Source: CAWHOW01 sp963831005 | Lineage (GTDB): Bacteria; Bacteroidota; Bacteroidia; Bacteroidales; CG2-30-32-10 | Reading direction: 5' to 3' | NCBI GenBank assembly: GCA_963831005.1 | Contig: CAWHOW010000028.1 | Span: forward strand, 62,001-126,000 | Length of the DNA: 64,000 bases | In this document: piece by piece, positions 45,619 through 54,422 of the stretch | Position numbering within the stretch: position 1 is the first letter of the stretch | Layout: each line of letters begins with the position of its first letter | The notes under the pieces: generated by a model | Seen by the model: the letters and a program-made list of their open reading frames with translations, nothing else | Databases searched by the model: none | Told to the model about the DNA's origin: nothing | Position numbers and translations under genes: made by a program

Positions 45619-47097
45619 CTATTCCTTATTCCAACTCGCACCTTCCTTAGTATCTTTTACAATAATTCCCAATTTGGCAAGCTCATCACGTATTTTATCA
45701 GATGTTGCAAAATCTTTATTTGTCTTGGCATTTGCACGAAGTGATAATATCAGATCCATTAATCCATCAATTGAATTATTACTTAAATCATCCGATTCAT
45801 CTCGCAATCCTAGAATAGCAAAAACAAAATCATTGAATAATTTTTGCAATCTTTTTAAGTGAGTTTTATCAATTTTATGTTGCCCATCTTTTATTTGATT
45901 AATAAACCTAACACCGTCAAATAACTGAGCGATTACAATAGGACTATTAAAATCATCATCCATAGCTTTTTTGCATTCATCTTCAATTAAAGTCAAAAAT
46001 TCAGATACATTAAAAGATGATTCTTGACTTGGTTCGATATTATTTAAAGTCTTTATTCCTTCAATTAATTTCTTTAAGCCTTTTTCTGATGCCTGCAAGG
46101 CTTCATTTGAAAAATCAAGAGTGCTGCGATAATGCGCCTGAAGCATAAAAAACCTGACAACCATTGGAGAATACCCTCTTTCCAACAAAGGATGATTACC
46201 TGTAAATAATTCATTCGGCAAAAACCCATTTCCTGCAGTTTTAGACATTCTTACACCATTAACGGTAAGCATATTTGTATGTAACCAATACTTGACAGGA
46301 GCTACATTACTGCTAGCCTGCGACTGGGCAATTTCATTGGTATGATGAGTGGCTTGTAAATCCATACCGCCGCCATGAATATCAAATGTTTCACCTAAAT
46401 ATTTTGTACTCATAGCCGAACATTCAATATGCCAACCCGGAAAACCCCATCCCCATGGAGAAGGCCATTTCATAAGTGTTTCAGGTTTGGCTTTGATCCA
46501 AAGTGCAAAATCCAGTCTTCCCTTTTTCTCATCCTGTCCGCTCAATTCTCTTGTGCCTTCTAAAAGTTCTTCCAACTTTCTATTAGTCAATTGCCCATAC
46601 GGATATAATTTAATGTATTTTTCAACATCGAAATAGACCGTGCCATCAGCATCATAAGCATAACCATTATTCAGAATCTTTTTTATCATTTCGATTTGCT
46701 CAGAAATATGCCCTGTTGCTGTAGGTTCGATATTTGGTGATAATGTGTTGAATGAATACATAATTTCACGGAACCCAAGAGTATATTTTTGAACGATTTC
46801 CATAGGTTCGAGCTGCTCAAGCTTGGCTTTTTTAGCAAATTTATCTTCGCCTTCATCTCTGTCGCCTTCCAAGTGCCCTGCATCAGTAATATTTCTAACA
46901 TATCTCACTTTAAAACCCAAATGCAATAAGTAACGGTATATTAAATCGAAAGAAATAAAGGTTCTGCAATTTCCCAGATGTATATCACTGTAAACGGTAG
47001 GCCCGCATACATACATTCCAACAAATGGCGGATTTATCGGTTCAAATTTTTCTTTCTTTCTTGTTAGAGTATTGTACACAATTAGCTTCTGGTTCAT
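45619..47097 (-). CDS. cysS: Cysteinyl-tRNA synthetase
   Basis: 492 residues from the ATG at 47097 (MNQKLIVYNTLTRKKE); longer open-frame extension upstream is hydrophobic intergenic sequence and rejected. Class Ia motifs: zinc/ATP-site MYVCGPTVYSDIHLGN (HIGH variant HLGN), HIECSAMSTKYLGETFDIHGGG, and RMSKTAGN (KMSKS variant). Charges tRNA-Cys. Typical length. Divergent from the threonine dehydrogenase gene. Confidence 0.97.
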   Translation of the reverse strand: MNQKLIVYNTLTRKKEKFEPINPPFVGMYVCGPTVYSDIHLGNCRTFISFDLIYRYLLHLGFKVRYVRNITDAGHLEGDRDEGEDKFAKKAKLEQLEPMEIVQKYTLGFREIMYSFNTLSPNIEPTATGHISEQIEMIKKILNNGYAYDADGTVYFDVEKYIKLYPYGQLTNRKLEELLEGTRELSGQDEKKGRLDFALWIKAKPETLMKWPSPWGWGFPGWHIECSAMSTKYLGETFDIHGGGMDLQATHHTNEIAQSQASSNVAPVKYWLHTNMLTVNGVRMSKTAGNGFLPNELFTGNHPLLERGYSPMVVRFFMLQAHYRSTLDFSNEALQASEKGLKKLIEGIKTLNNIEPSQESSFNVSEFLTLIEDECKKAMDDDFNSPIVIAQLFDGVRFINQIKDGQHKIDKTHLKRLQKLFNDFVFAILGLRDESDDLSNNSIDGLMDLILSLRANAKTNKDFATSDKIRDELAKLGIIVKDTKEGASWNKE

Positions 47098-47253
47098 GCT
47101 CTGATAATTTTGAACCTGCAAATTAACAGAAAATTGGTAAGTACGAGGGAATAATTTTCCTAAAAAATTAAATTTACAATTAATAATAACATATTTCAAA
47201 ATAATATAAATTTGCGCTGTTAAGTAAATAACAAATAATTTAAAAATCACTAT

Positions 47254-48216
47254 ATGAAAAAAATCTTAATTGTTGGAGCAGTTGGACAAATAGGCTCCGA
47301 GCTGACGATGGAACTCCGCCGTATTTACGGCAATCAGAATGTAATTGCCAGTACACGTAAAACTCCGCCTACTGATAAAGTTAAAGAATCCGGGCCATTC
47401 GAATTCTTTGATATTCTGAATAAACAAGCTATGCACGATGTTTGCAAAAAATACAATGTTGACTGCATCATCAATATGGCTGCTATCCTTTCTGCCGTAG
47501 GTGAACAAAACCCTATGATGGCATGGGATATCAACATGAACGGACTGATAAACGTGCTGGAAATTGCACGTGAAATGAAGATGTCGCAGGTGCTTTGCCC
47601 AAGTTCTATTGCTGTATTTGGTCCCGGAACCCCGCTGGATTGTGCACCACAGGAAACTGTATTGCATCCCTCCACCATGTACGGTATTACTAAGGTTGCC
47701 GGAGAATTAGTGTGCGATTATTATGTAAAAAAATACAATCTTGATGTTCGTGGTTTGCGTTATCCCGGCATCATCAGCAATGAAACGCTGCCCGGTGGCG
47801 GAACAACTGATTACGCTGTTGCTATTTATTATGATGCAGTTAAATTTGGTAAATATACTTGCTTTGTGAAAGCAGATACACGCCTTCCGATGATGTATAT
47901 GCCCGACTGTTTGAAAGCTACTGTTGATTTAATGCAGGCTGATTTTTCAAAACTAAAGCATCACAGCGATTTCAATGTTGGAGCTATGAGTTTTTCTATA
48001 GCAGAAATGGCTGAAAACATTAAGAAACACATGCCAAACTTCACCATTGATTATAAACCCGATTTCCGCCAGGCTATTGCCGACAGCTGGCCTGATGCAG
48101 TGGAAGATAAAGCCGCCCGTCAGGAATGGGGATGGAAACCAAGCTATGACCTGGATGCTATGACCAAAGACATGCTGAAAGTGATAGGCGAAAAACATAA
48201 AAAAGGATTAATTTAA
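47254..48216 (+). CDS. L-threonine 3-dehydrogenase (SDR/epimerase type)
   Basis: 320 residues. NAD-binding GAVGQIGSEL (8-17), extended-SDR active site Tyr143/Lys147 in TMYGITKVAGE, and the family-specific LRYPGIIS and GGGTTDYAVAIYYDA. This matches the UDP-galactose-epimerase-like threonine dehydrogenases, not the zinc ADH type. It makes 2-amino-3-oxobutyrate from threonine. The next gene, kbl, 28 bp downstream, cleaves that product, which supports the call. TAAATTTG at 47207-47214 could be the -7 box. Confidence 0.93.
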   Translation: MKKILIVGAVGQIGSELTMELRRIYGNQNVIASTRKTPPTDKVKESGPFEFFDILNKQAMHDVCKKYNVDCIINMAAILSAVGEQNPMMAWDINMNGLINVLEIAREMKMSQVLCPSSIAVFGPGTPLDCAPQETVLHPSTMYGITKVAGELVCDYYVKKYNLDVRGLRYPGIISNETLPGGGTTDYAVAIYYDAVKFGKYTCFVKADTRLPMMYMPDCLKATVDLMQADFSKLKHHSDFNVGAMSFSIAEMAENIKKHMPNFTIDYKPDFRQAIADSWPDAVEDKAARQEWGWKPSYDLDAMTKDMLKVIGEKHKKGLI

Positions 48217-48243
48217 AAACATACTTATAAAGGAGATATTAAT

Positions 48244-49485
48244 ATGCAAACTAAAATGAAAGCATTTCTTGGCGAAGAGCTAAAGAAACTGGAAGACCAG
48301 AAACTATTTAAACACGAACGCATTATTGAAAGCGCGCAGGGCGCCGAAATCGTTGTGAAAGGCAAAAAGTGCCTCAACTTCTGCGCCAACAATTATCTTG
48401 GACTTTCTTCACATCCCGATCTGATCAAAGCTTCACATGAAGAAATTGACCGCAGGGGTTATGGTTTATCGTCTGTACGCTTTATTTGCGGTACTCAGGA
48501 TATTCACAAAGAACTTGAAAAGAAAGTTTCTGAGTTCCTAGGTATGGAAGATACTATTTTGTTCTCTTCCTGCTTTGATGCCAATGGTGGTGTTTTTGAA
48601 CCATTGCTGGGTGAAGATGATGCTATTATCAGCGATGCTTTGAATCATGCATCTATTATTGATGGTATACGCTTATGCAAGGCTCAGCGCTGGGCTTACA
48701 AGCATGGCGATATGCGCGATGTGGAAGAAAAAGACCCTGCTACCGATAAAATGGCAAAAGGACTTGAGTGTTGCCTGAAAGAAGCCCAGAAATGCCGTTT
48801 CCGCATGATTGCCACTGATGGTTCATTCAGCATGGACGGCGATATTGCCAAGCTGAAAGAGATTTGCAATTTAGCTGAAAAATACGACGCTATTGTAATG
48901 GTTGACGACAGTCATTCAACAGGTTTCCTTGGTAAGACAGGTCGCGGAACACATGAATATCGTGGTGTAATGGGCAGGGTAGATATTATTACTACCACGT
49001 TCGGTAAGGCTTTAGGCGGAGCTTCCGGCGGATGTATCTCTTCAAGCAAGGAAATCATCAACTGGATGCGCAACAAAGCCCGTCCGTATTTGTTCTCCAA
49101 TACTGTTGCTCCTGCTGTGGTTGGCGCAACCTTAAAAGTTATGGAAATACTGATGTCATCTACTGCATTAAGGGATAAACTGGAAAAGAACACCAAATAT
49201 TTCCGTACAAAAATGACTGAAGCAGGCTTTGATATTGTTGCCGGCGACCATCCTATTGTTCCCATTATGTTTGGCAAATATCCAGATTGCTCAAAACTAG
49301 CTGTTGAATTTGCAAATAAAATGCTGGAAGAAGGAATCTATGTTATTGCATTCTCATTCCCTGTTGTGGCTAAAGGAAAAGACCGCATACGCGTTCAGAT
49401 CTCGGCAGGCCACGATATGGTTCATATTGATAAAGCCATTGCTGCTTTCACCAAAGTTGGGAAAGAACTTAAAATGATCAAGTAA
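48244..49485 (+). CDS. kbl: Glycine C-acetyltransferase (2-amino-3-ketobutyrate CoA ligase)
   Basis: A 413-residue PLP enzyme of the alpha-oxoamine synthase family. FCANNYLGLSSHPDLIKA, DDSHSTGFLGKTGRGT, and the PLP Lys in TTTFGKALGGASGG. It cleaves 2-amino-3-oxobutyrate with CoA to glycine and acetyl-CoA. A clear AAAGGAGAT ribosome site lies just before the ATG, unusual here and consistent with high expression. Operon with the threonine dehydrogenase; ends in a strong terminator. Confidence 0.96.
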   Translation: MQTKMKAFLGEELKKLEDQKLFKHERIIESAQGAEIVVKGKKCLNFCANNYLGLSSHPDLIKASHEEIDRRGYGLSSVRFICGTQDIHKELEKKVSEFLGMEDTILFSSCFDANGGVFEPLLGEDDAIISDALNHASIIDGIRLCKAQRWAYKHGDMRDVEEKDPATDKMAKGLECCLKEAQKCRFRMIATDGSFSMDGDIAKLKEICNLAEKYDAIVMVDDSHSTGFLGKTGRGTHEYRGVMGRVDIITTTFGKALGGASGGCISSSKEIINWMRNKARPYLFSNTVAPAVVGATLKVMEILMSSTALRDKLEKNTKYFRTKMTEAGFDIVAGDHPIVPIMFGKYPDCSKLAVEFANKMLEEGIYVIAFSFPVVAKGKDRIRVQISAGHDMVHIDKAIAAFTKVGKELKMIK

Positions 49486-49500
49486 ATTGATATGTTTATC

Positions 49501-49530
49501 AAAAAACCCCGCAAATCTGCGGGGTTTTTT
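49501..49530. terminator. Terminator after kbl
   Basis: AAAAAACCCCGCA pairs with TGCGGGGTTTTTT around four bases. Shared by convergent kbl and the cyanophycinase-like gene. Confidence 0.88.
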
Positions 49531-49553
49531 ATTGAAATTACAATTTGGCTGCA

Positions 49554-51044
49554 TCAATAAAGGCAAATGCCTTCCATATCGGGAGCAAAAACAAAGCTGG
49601 TGTTTCGCTCTTCGTTGTCGTAAGTAATTTTCACGTTCACGGTTTCTCCATCCTTCAGTAAGTTGCGTATAAACAACCTGCCGTAACGGTCGGAACCTTT
49701 CTTGAGCAGCAAGGTTCCATTTGCATCATAAACAAATATCTTGGCATCTGAAATAGGCAAGGATTCATTATTGTCGAATACCACCACCTGCAAATTATCG
49801 TTTTCAATACCAAAAATAACGGCATTGAATTGCATTGGTTTTTTTATTTTCCTAATATATTTAAGCGGGATAATATCAAGTGTTATATTGGTTCCCGAAT
49901 AATTGTTCAGCGTATCATCAGCTTCTTCAGGCTTTATCTTTCCAAACCACGACTGGGTAGTATCTGTCTTAATGAAGCGTATAAAGGAAGAAATATCGCC
50001 ATGTTCAAATTCCCTGTCGTAGTCCATCAGCGCAATTACATCTTTGGCTTCGTTATCTAACAGGTCGTTTACAAGTATCTGCGAGGTTTCATATTCTTTA
50101 AAAACATTCAGACTTATATGATAATCGTTAGCATCAAAATACGGCGTATTGATAATGCTGGTCTTTCCGTTACTGGGCGTAAACTGTTTTGAAGTAAGGT
50201 TGTACTTATCGCCATGAGTGAGAAGCGCGATACAAATATCCCTGGCATGCAACTGTTTTCTGGGTGCACTAATTTGTCGTGCATTGTTCAGATCCACCAT
50301 GAGCACACTCCCATAACCAACTACTTCAGCAGTAAGATCGGGATAAATAATAACTGCTGTTTTTTCACTAATACCCAAACCATATTTATTGCCTGTAATT
50401 ACTGCAGCATCTGATAGCCTGCCTAATCTTCCCCGTGTTTCAAAATGAGTATCGAAAATGATATTATCAATCAAGCCAAGACCATTCAAGATAAGCAGCT
50501 CTGTGCCGTCATCGTCTTCAGATTTATAAACAACACGGTTAAGGAGTGCTTCTTCGCTTCTGCCTCCGGCTATAGAAGTCTTGCAAAGAATATTTGTTCC
50601 GGCGCTTGTTCCTGCAATAATACCGCCATTATTATAAATTCCCTCAATGGCTAAAAGCAAAGGTGAATCTATATTATTCCGTTTAAGCACATCTATATAT
50701 CTTCTCTGATCTCCCCCAACAAAATAAATAATATTATAATCAATTATTTTCTCGGCTATTTCTTTGTGATAAGCATTATCTTTCCATTCGCCTTCATTCA
50801 CATTCAGTGTTGCGGGATCATCATTTTCAGCAAGGGGAACAGACCAAACATTTTCTTTTTTTAGTCCGAGTTCTTTCACAAAATATTCTTCATAATCACT
50901 TATGGTACTTCCGACATGTGAGCTGGCGGAAGGAATAATTGCCATGCGCGAATTTTCTTTTCCGCCGGCAAGTTCGAACATCCTGTTACAGATAAGGGAA
51001 CTGTCGGTTCCTCCACCTATCAGGAATAAATATCCTTTTGACAT
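49554..51044 (-). CDS. Cyanophycinase-like (S51) serine peptidase with C-terminal extension
   Basis: 496 residues. The N-terminal about 270 match cyanophycinase: LIGGG start, IIPSASS, YFVGGDQRRY, nucleophile Ser147 in IIAGTSAGTN, and DTHFETRGRLGRL. The family normally ends there; here about 220 extra residues follow, rich in strands and ending in a carboxypeptidase-regulatory-like segment (AKIFVYDANGTLLLKKGSDRYGRLFI). No cyanophycin synthetase gene is in the window. It lies 17 bp after pgk on the same strand. It may cleave beta-aspartyl dipeptides or a related polymer, cytoplasmically since no signal peptide is seen. Confidence 0.85.
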   Translation of the reverse strand: MSKGYLFLIGGGTDSSLICNRMFELAGGKENSRMAIIPSASSHVGSTISDYEEYFVKELGLKKENVWSVPLAENDDPATLNVNEGEWKDNAYHKEIAEKIIDYNIIYFVGGDQRRYIDVLKRNNIDSPLLLAIEGIYNNGGIIAGTSAGTNILCKTSIAGGRSEEALLNRVVYKSEDDDGTELLILNGLGLIDNIIFDTHFETRGRLGRLSDAAVITGNKYGLGISEKTAVIIYPDLTAEVVGYGSVLMVDLNNARQISAPRKQLHARDICIALLTHGDKYNLTSKQFTPSNGKTSIINTPYFDANDYHISLNVFKEYETSQILVNDLLDNEAKDVIALMDYDREFEHGDISSFIRFIKTDTTQSWFGKIKPEEADDTLNNYSGTNITLDIIPLKYIRKIKKPMQFNAVIFGIENDNLQVVVFDNNESLPISDAKIFVYDANGTLLLKKGSDRYGRLFIRNLLKDGETVNVKITYDNEERNTSFVFAPDMEGICLY

Positions 51045-51061
51045 ATATGATTTTTTAAATA

Positions 51062-52258
51062 TTAATTATCGAGTATAGCTTTCACCCCTGGTAATTCACG
51101 ACCTTCAATATATTCCAGCATAGCGCCACCGCCTGTCGAAACATAACTTATCTGGTCTGTCAGGTTGTAAGTGTTTATTGCTGCAACAGAATCACCGCCG
51201 CCTACAAGTGAGAATGAACCGCTGATAGTAGCTCCCGCAACAGCTATTGCAATAGCTTTGGTTCCCTGCTGAAAGTTTGGTAATTCAAATACTCCCATTG
51301 GGCCGTTCCATAATATAGTATTTGAATTATTGATGATTTCCGCATACCTACGGCATGTCTTTTTACCTATATCAAGCCCCATCCATTTATCATCAATATC
51401 ATCTGCCGAACAGGTAGTGAAATTAGCATCATTAGAGAAAGTATCAGCCACTACAACATCTGTTGGAAGATAAAGATTCACGCCTTTCAGCATCATTTCC
51501 TGAACCATTTCTTTCGCGGCAACAACCCATTCTTCTTCATACAATGAATTACCAATATTTCCGCCGAGCGCTTTAATAAAAGTAAATGCCATGCCCCCAC
51601 CGATAATAAGGTTATCCACTTTGTTAATAAGGTTCTTAATTATCCCTATCTTGTTCGAAACTTTAGCGCCGCCAATTATTGCAGTGAACGGTGGTCTTGC
51701 ATCGAGTAATATTTTATCAAGATTGGTTAATTCGTTAGCAAGCAGTAGCCCGAAATATTTAGCGTTCGGAAAATATTTCGGAAGTACACTTACCGACATG
51801 TGAGCCCTATGCGATGAAGCAAATGCGTCGTTAACATAAGCGTCGCCCAGCGAAGCAATATTCTTGGCAAATTCCCCATCGCTTCCCGATTCTTCTTCTG
51901 GATAGAAACGTATGTTTTCAAGCAGCACTATTTCTCCGGGCTGTAGTTTGGAACATACATCCATTGTTTTCTGCCCAAACAAGTCGCGGGTGAAGATGAT
52001 ATTTTTTCCTAAAAGTTTTGTAAGCACTGGAACTATTGCGGTCAGAGAATAATCATTTTCATATCCCCCTTTTGGACGGCCAAGATGCGATATTAAAATC
52101 ACAGAGGCTCCGTCGTTTAATATCTTTTTTATAGTTGGTAACGATTCGCGAATACGTGTGTCATCAGTAACCTGTCTGTTATGATTAAGCGGCACATTAA
52201 AATCCACCCTGATAATAACTCTCTTTCCTTTAAAATTGTGATCGTGAATAGTTTTCAT
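51062..52258 (-). CDS. pgk: Phosphoglycerate kinase
   Basis: 398 residues. RVDFNVPLNHNRQVTDDTRI, SHLGRPKGG, DAFASSHRAHMS, KVSNKIGII, GGGMAFTF, NGPMGVFE, and VGGGDSVAAI with STGGGAMLEYIEG. Standard length and complete motifs. Glycolytic ATP formation from 1,3-bisphosphoglycerate. It leads a two-gene unit with the cyanophycinase-like gene and is divergent from the aminotransferase gene. Confidence 0.98.
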   Translation of the reverse strand: MKTIHDHNFKGKRVIIRVDFNVPLNHNRQVTDDTRIRESLPTIKKILNDGASVILISHLGRPKGGYENDYSLTAIVPVLTKLLGKNIIFTRDLFGQKTMDVCSKLQPGEIVLLENIRFYPEEESGSDGEFAKNIASLGDAYVNDAFASSHRAHMSVSVLPKYFPNAKYFGLLLANELTNLDKILLDARPPFTAIIGGAKVSNKIGIIKNLINKVDNLIIGGGMAFTFIKALGGNIGNSLYEEEWVVAAKEMVQEMMLKGVNLYLPTDVVVADTFSNDANFTTCSADDIDDKWMGLDIGKKTCRRYAEIINNSNTILWNGPMGVFELPNFQQGTKAIAIAVAGATISGSFSLVGGGDSVAAINTYNLTDQISYVSTGGGAMLEYIEGRELPGVKAILDN

Positions 52259-52362
52259 AAAATTCTTTTAGATTTAAAATTTTAGCTGCACTTCTTGTTC
52301 TTAAAATTTGCCAAGACAAAACTAATCATTTGTATCAAAATATCATTAATGAATTTTCAACA

Positions 52363-52393
52363 CTTGCTTTTTTTCAATAATTCATTATTTTTG
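52363..52393 (+). promoter_or_regulatory. Promoter of the aminotransferase-amidase operon
   Basis: CTTG (52363-52366), exactly 19 bp, TATTTTTG (52386-52393), 29 bp before the ATG. Confidence 0.6.
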
Positions 52394-52422
52394 CATTACT
52401 TCATTTTAAAGGATTCGCACCG

Positions 52423-53580
52423 ATGGCTAAATTTCCCGACTTTATTCCTTCCAAGCTTCCCAATATTGGCACATCTATTTTTGCCATAATGTCTCAGTTA
52501 GCTAACGAACATAAAGCCATTAATCTTTCTCAGGGCTTCCCCGATTTTGATTGCGCAGATAAGTTGAAAGAACTTGTTCACTACTATATTAAAAAAGGCT
52601 TTAACCAGTACGCACCCATGCCGGGCATTATGACTTTAAGAGAAGCTATCGCTGAAAAAACCGAATATTACTATGGTGCGAAATATAATCCAAACACAGA
52701 AATCACAGTAACAGCAGGTGCTACCGAAGCATTGTATGCCGCAATTTCAGCTTTTGTCAGGGAAGGCGACGAGGTAATTGTTTTCGAACCCGCTTACGAT
52801 AGCTATGTTCCAGCAATATTATTAAACGGAGGCAATCCCATTTATGGAAGTTTAAGTGGAAAGGATTTCAAGATCAATTGGGACGAAACCCAGAAAATGG
52901 TGAATCAGCGTACCCGCATGATCATCATCAATTCTCCGCATAATCCAACGGGAAGCACGCTCTCTGCAGAAGATATGAAGCGACTGGAGAAAATAACAAA
53001 GAATACCAATATCATCATCCTCAGCGACGAAGTTTACGAGCATATCATTTTCGATAATAAAGAGCACCAGAGCGTTTGTCGCTATCCGAAACTTGCGGAG
53101 CGAAGCCTCGTCATCAGTTCCTTTGGCAAAACTTTTCATACTACTGGCTGGAAAATGGGTTACGTACTTGCCCCCGAAAACCTTACTTCCGAATTCCGAA
53201 AAGCCCATCAGTTTGTTGTGTTTGCTGTTAACACACCCATTCAATATGCCGTGGCCGATTTCCTGAAAGGACGGGAGAGCTATGTTAACCTCCCCGATTT
53301 TTATCAGCAGAAGCGCGATTACTTCAACAATGCCCTGAAAGGTTCACGGTTTAATCTGGTTCCCTCATCAGGCACCTATTTCCAATTGCTCGATTATAGC
53401 AGGATATCCGATGAGAAGGAAGAAGATTTCGCCATCAGGCTCACCAAAGAATATAAAGTAGCTTCCATTCCTGTTTCTGTTTTCTACCACGGGAAAAAAG
53501 AAAATAACATACTCCGCTTTTGTTTTGCCAAAGGCGAAGAGACTATGGATAAAGCAGCCGAGATATTATGCAGGATATAA
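52423..53580 (+). CDS. Methionine/kynurenine-type class I aminotransferase
   Basis: 385 residues. Fold-type I PLP enzyme: NLSQGFPDFD, NQYAPMPGIMTLREA, INSPHNPTGS, SDEVYEH, and PLP Lys236 in SSFGKTFHTTGWKMGY. It is closest in pattern to YbdL/glutamine transaminase K enzymes that act on methionine and aromatic amino acids. Its stop overlaps the next gene, an omega-amidase-like nitrilase, the classic partner that removes the 2-oxoglutaramate formed from glutamine. Confidence 0.9.
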   Translation: MAKFPDFIPSKLPNIGTSIFAIMSQLANEHKAINLSQGFPDFDCADKLKELVHYYIKKGFNQYAPMPGIMTLREAIAEKTEYYYGAKYNPNTEITVTAGATEALYAAISAFVREGDEVIVFEPAYDSYVPAILLNGGNPIYGSLSGKDFKINWDETQKMVNQRTRMIIINSPHNPTGSTLSAEDMKRLEKITKNTNIIILSDEVYEHIIFDNKEHQSVCRYPKLAERSLVISSFGKTFHTTGWKMGYVLAPENLTSEFRKAHQFVVFAVNTPIQYAVADFLKGRESYVNLPDFYQQKRDYFNNALKGSRFNLVPSSGTYFQLLDYSRISDEKEEDFAIRLTKEYKVASIPVSVFYHGKKENNILRFCFAKGEETMDKAAEILCRI

Positions 53581-54359
53581 AAGTAGCCATCATACAAACA
53601 AGCCTCTTGTGGGAAGATATTCCTGGCAACCTTGCCATGTTTGATAAAAAGATTTCTCACATAAATGAAGCAGTCGATCTTATTGTCCTTCCCGAAATGT
53701 TCAACACAGCATTTTCAATGAATGCCACTGTTTGCGCTGAAGATATTGATGGAGATACTACCAAATGGCTTAGGAAAAAGGCCAAAGAGAAAAACTGCGC
53801 CATTTGCGGAAGCATACTTACCGAAGAAAACAATATGTTTTTCAACAGGCTGATATGGATGATGCCTGACGGCAGTTATTCCTATTACGATAAAAAACAT
53901 TTGTTTCGTTTTGCAGGTGAACACGAAGTGTTTTCACAGGGAAAGGGAAAGATAACAACAAAGCTTAAGGGCTGGAATATTCGTCCTCTGGTTTGTTATG
54001 ATTTGCGTTTCCCAGCCTGGTGCAGAAATGCATTTAATAATAATGCCTTTGATTATGATGTGTTGATATTTGTTGCCAACTGGCCCGAAAAGCGCAGGGA
54101 AGCATGGATGTCGCTATTGGTTGCACGTGCTATTGAAAATCAGTCGTATGTTATAGGCGTGAATCGTGTTGGCGCCGACGGCAAAGGAAATTTACATGCA
54201 GGCGATTCTATGATAATTGATCCTAAAGGCAAAGTAATCGTGCAAATTCCTTCTCATGAAGAAACTACAGAAATCGCCACTCTTTCATTCGCCGAAATGC
54301 AGTCTTACCGCGAACACTTTCGTGTAGCACTTGATTGGGACAGGTTGTCATTGAAATAA
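53568..54359 (+). CDS. Nitrilase-family omega-amidase (YafV/Nit2-like)
   Basis: 263 residues. Catalytic triad of the nitrilase superfamily: Glu43 in IVLPEMFNTAFS, Lys110 in YDKKHLFRFAGE, Cys143 in LVCYDLRFPAWCRN. Length and motifs match YafV/Nit2 omega-amidases acting on 2-oxoglutaramate or 2-oxosuccinamate. The start lies 13 bp inside the aminotransferase gene, showing translational coupling and a joint role in glutamine transamination or methionine salvage. Confidence 0.92.
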   Translation: MQDIKVAIIQTSLLWEDIPGNLAMFDKKISHINEAVDLIVLPEMFNTAFSMNATVCAEDIDGDTTKWLRKKAKEKNCAICGSILTEENNMFFNRLIWMMPDGSYSYYDKKHLFRFAGEHEVFSQGKGKITTKLKGWNIRPLVCYDLRFPAWCRNAFNNNAFDYDVLIFVANWPEKRREAWMSLLVARAIENQSYVIGVNRVGADGKGNLHAGDSMIIDPKGKVIVQIPSHEETTEIATLSFAEMQSYREHFRVALDWDRLSLK

Positions 54360-54362
54360 AAA

Positions 54363-54390
54363 AGAGGGCTGCGGCAAACCGCAGCCCTCT
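54363..54390. terminator. Terminator between amidase and OmpA/TPR genes
   Basis: AGAGGGCTGCGG pairs perfectly with CCGCAGCCCTCT around CAAA, followed by CGCTTTTGTT. Confidence 0.85.
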
Positions 54391-54422
54391 CGCTTTTGTT
54401 AATTCAAAATCTCTTATTTCAA

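Noticed and set aside
47098..47250. Upstream extension of cysS
   Set aside because: AT-rich hydrophobic tail without family match; the ATG at 47097 starts the conserved MNQKLIVYNT.
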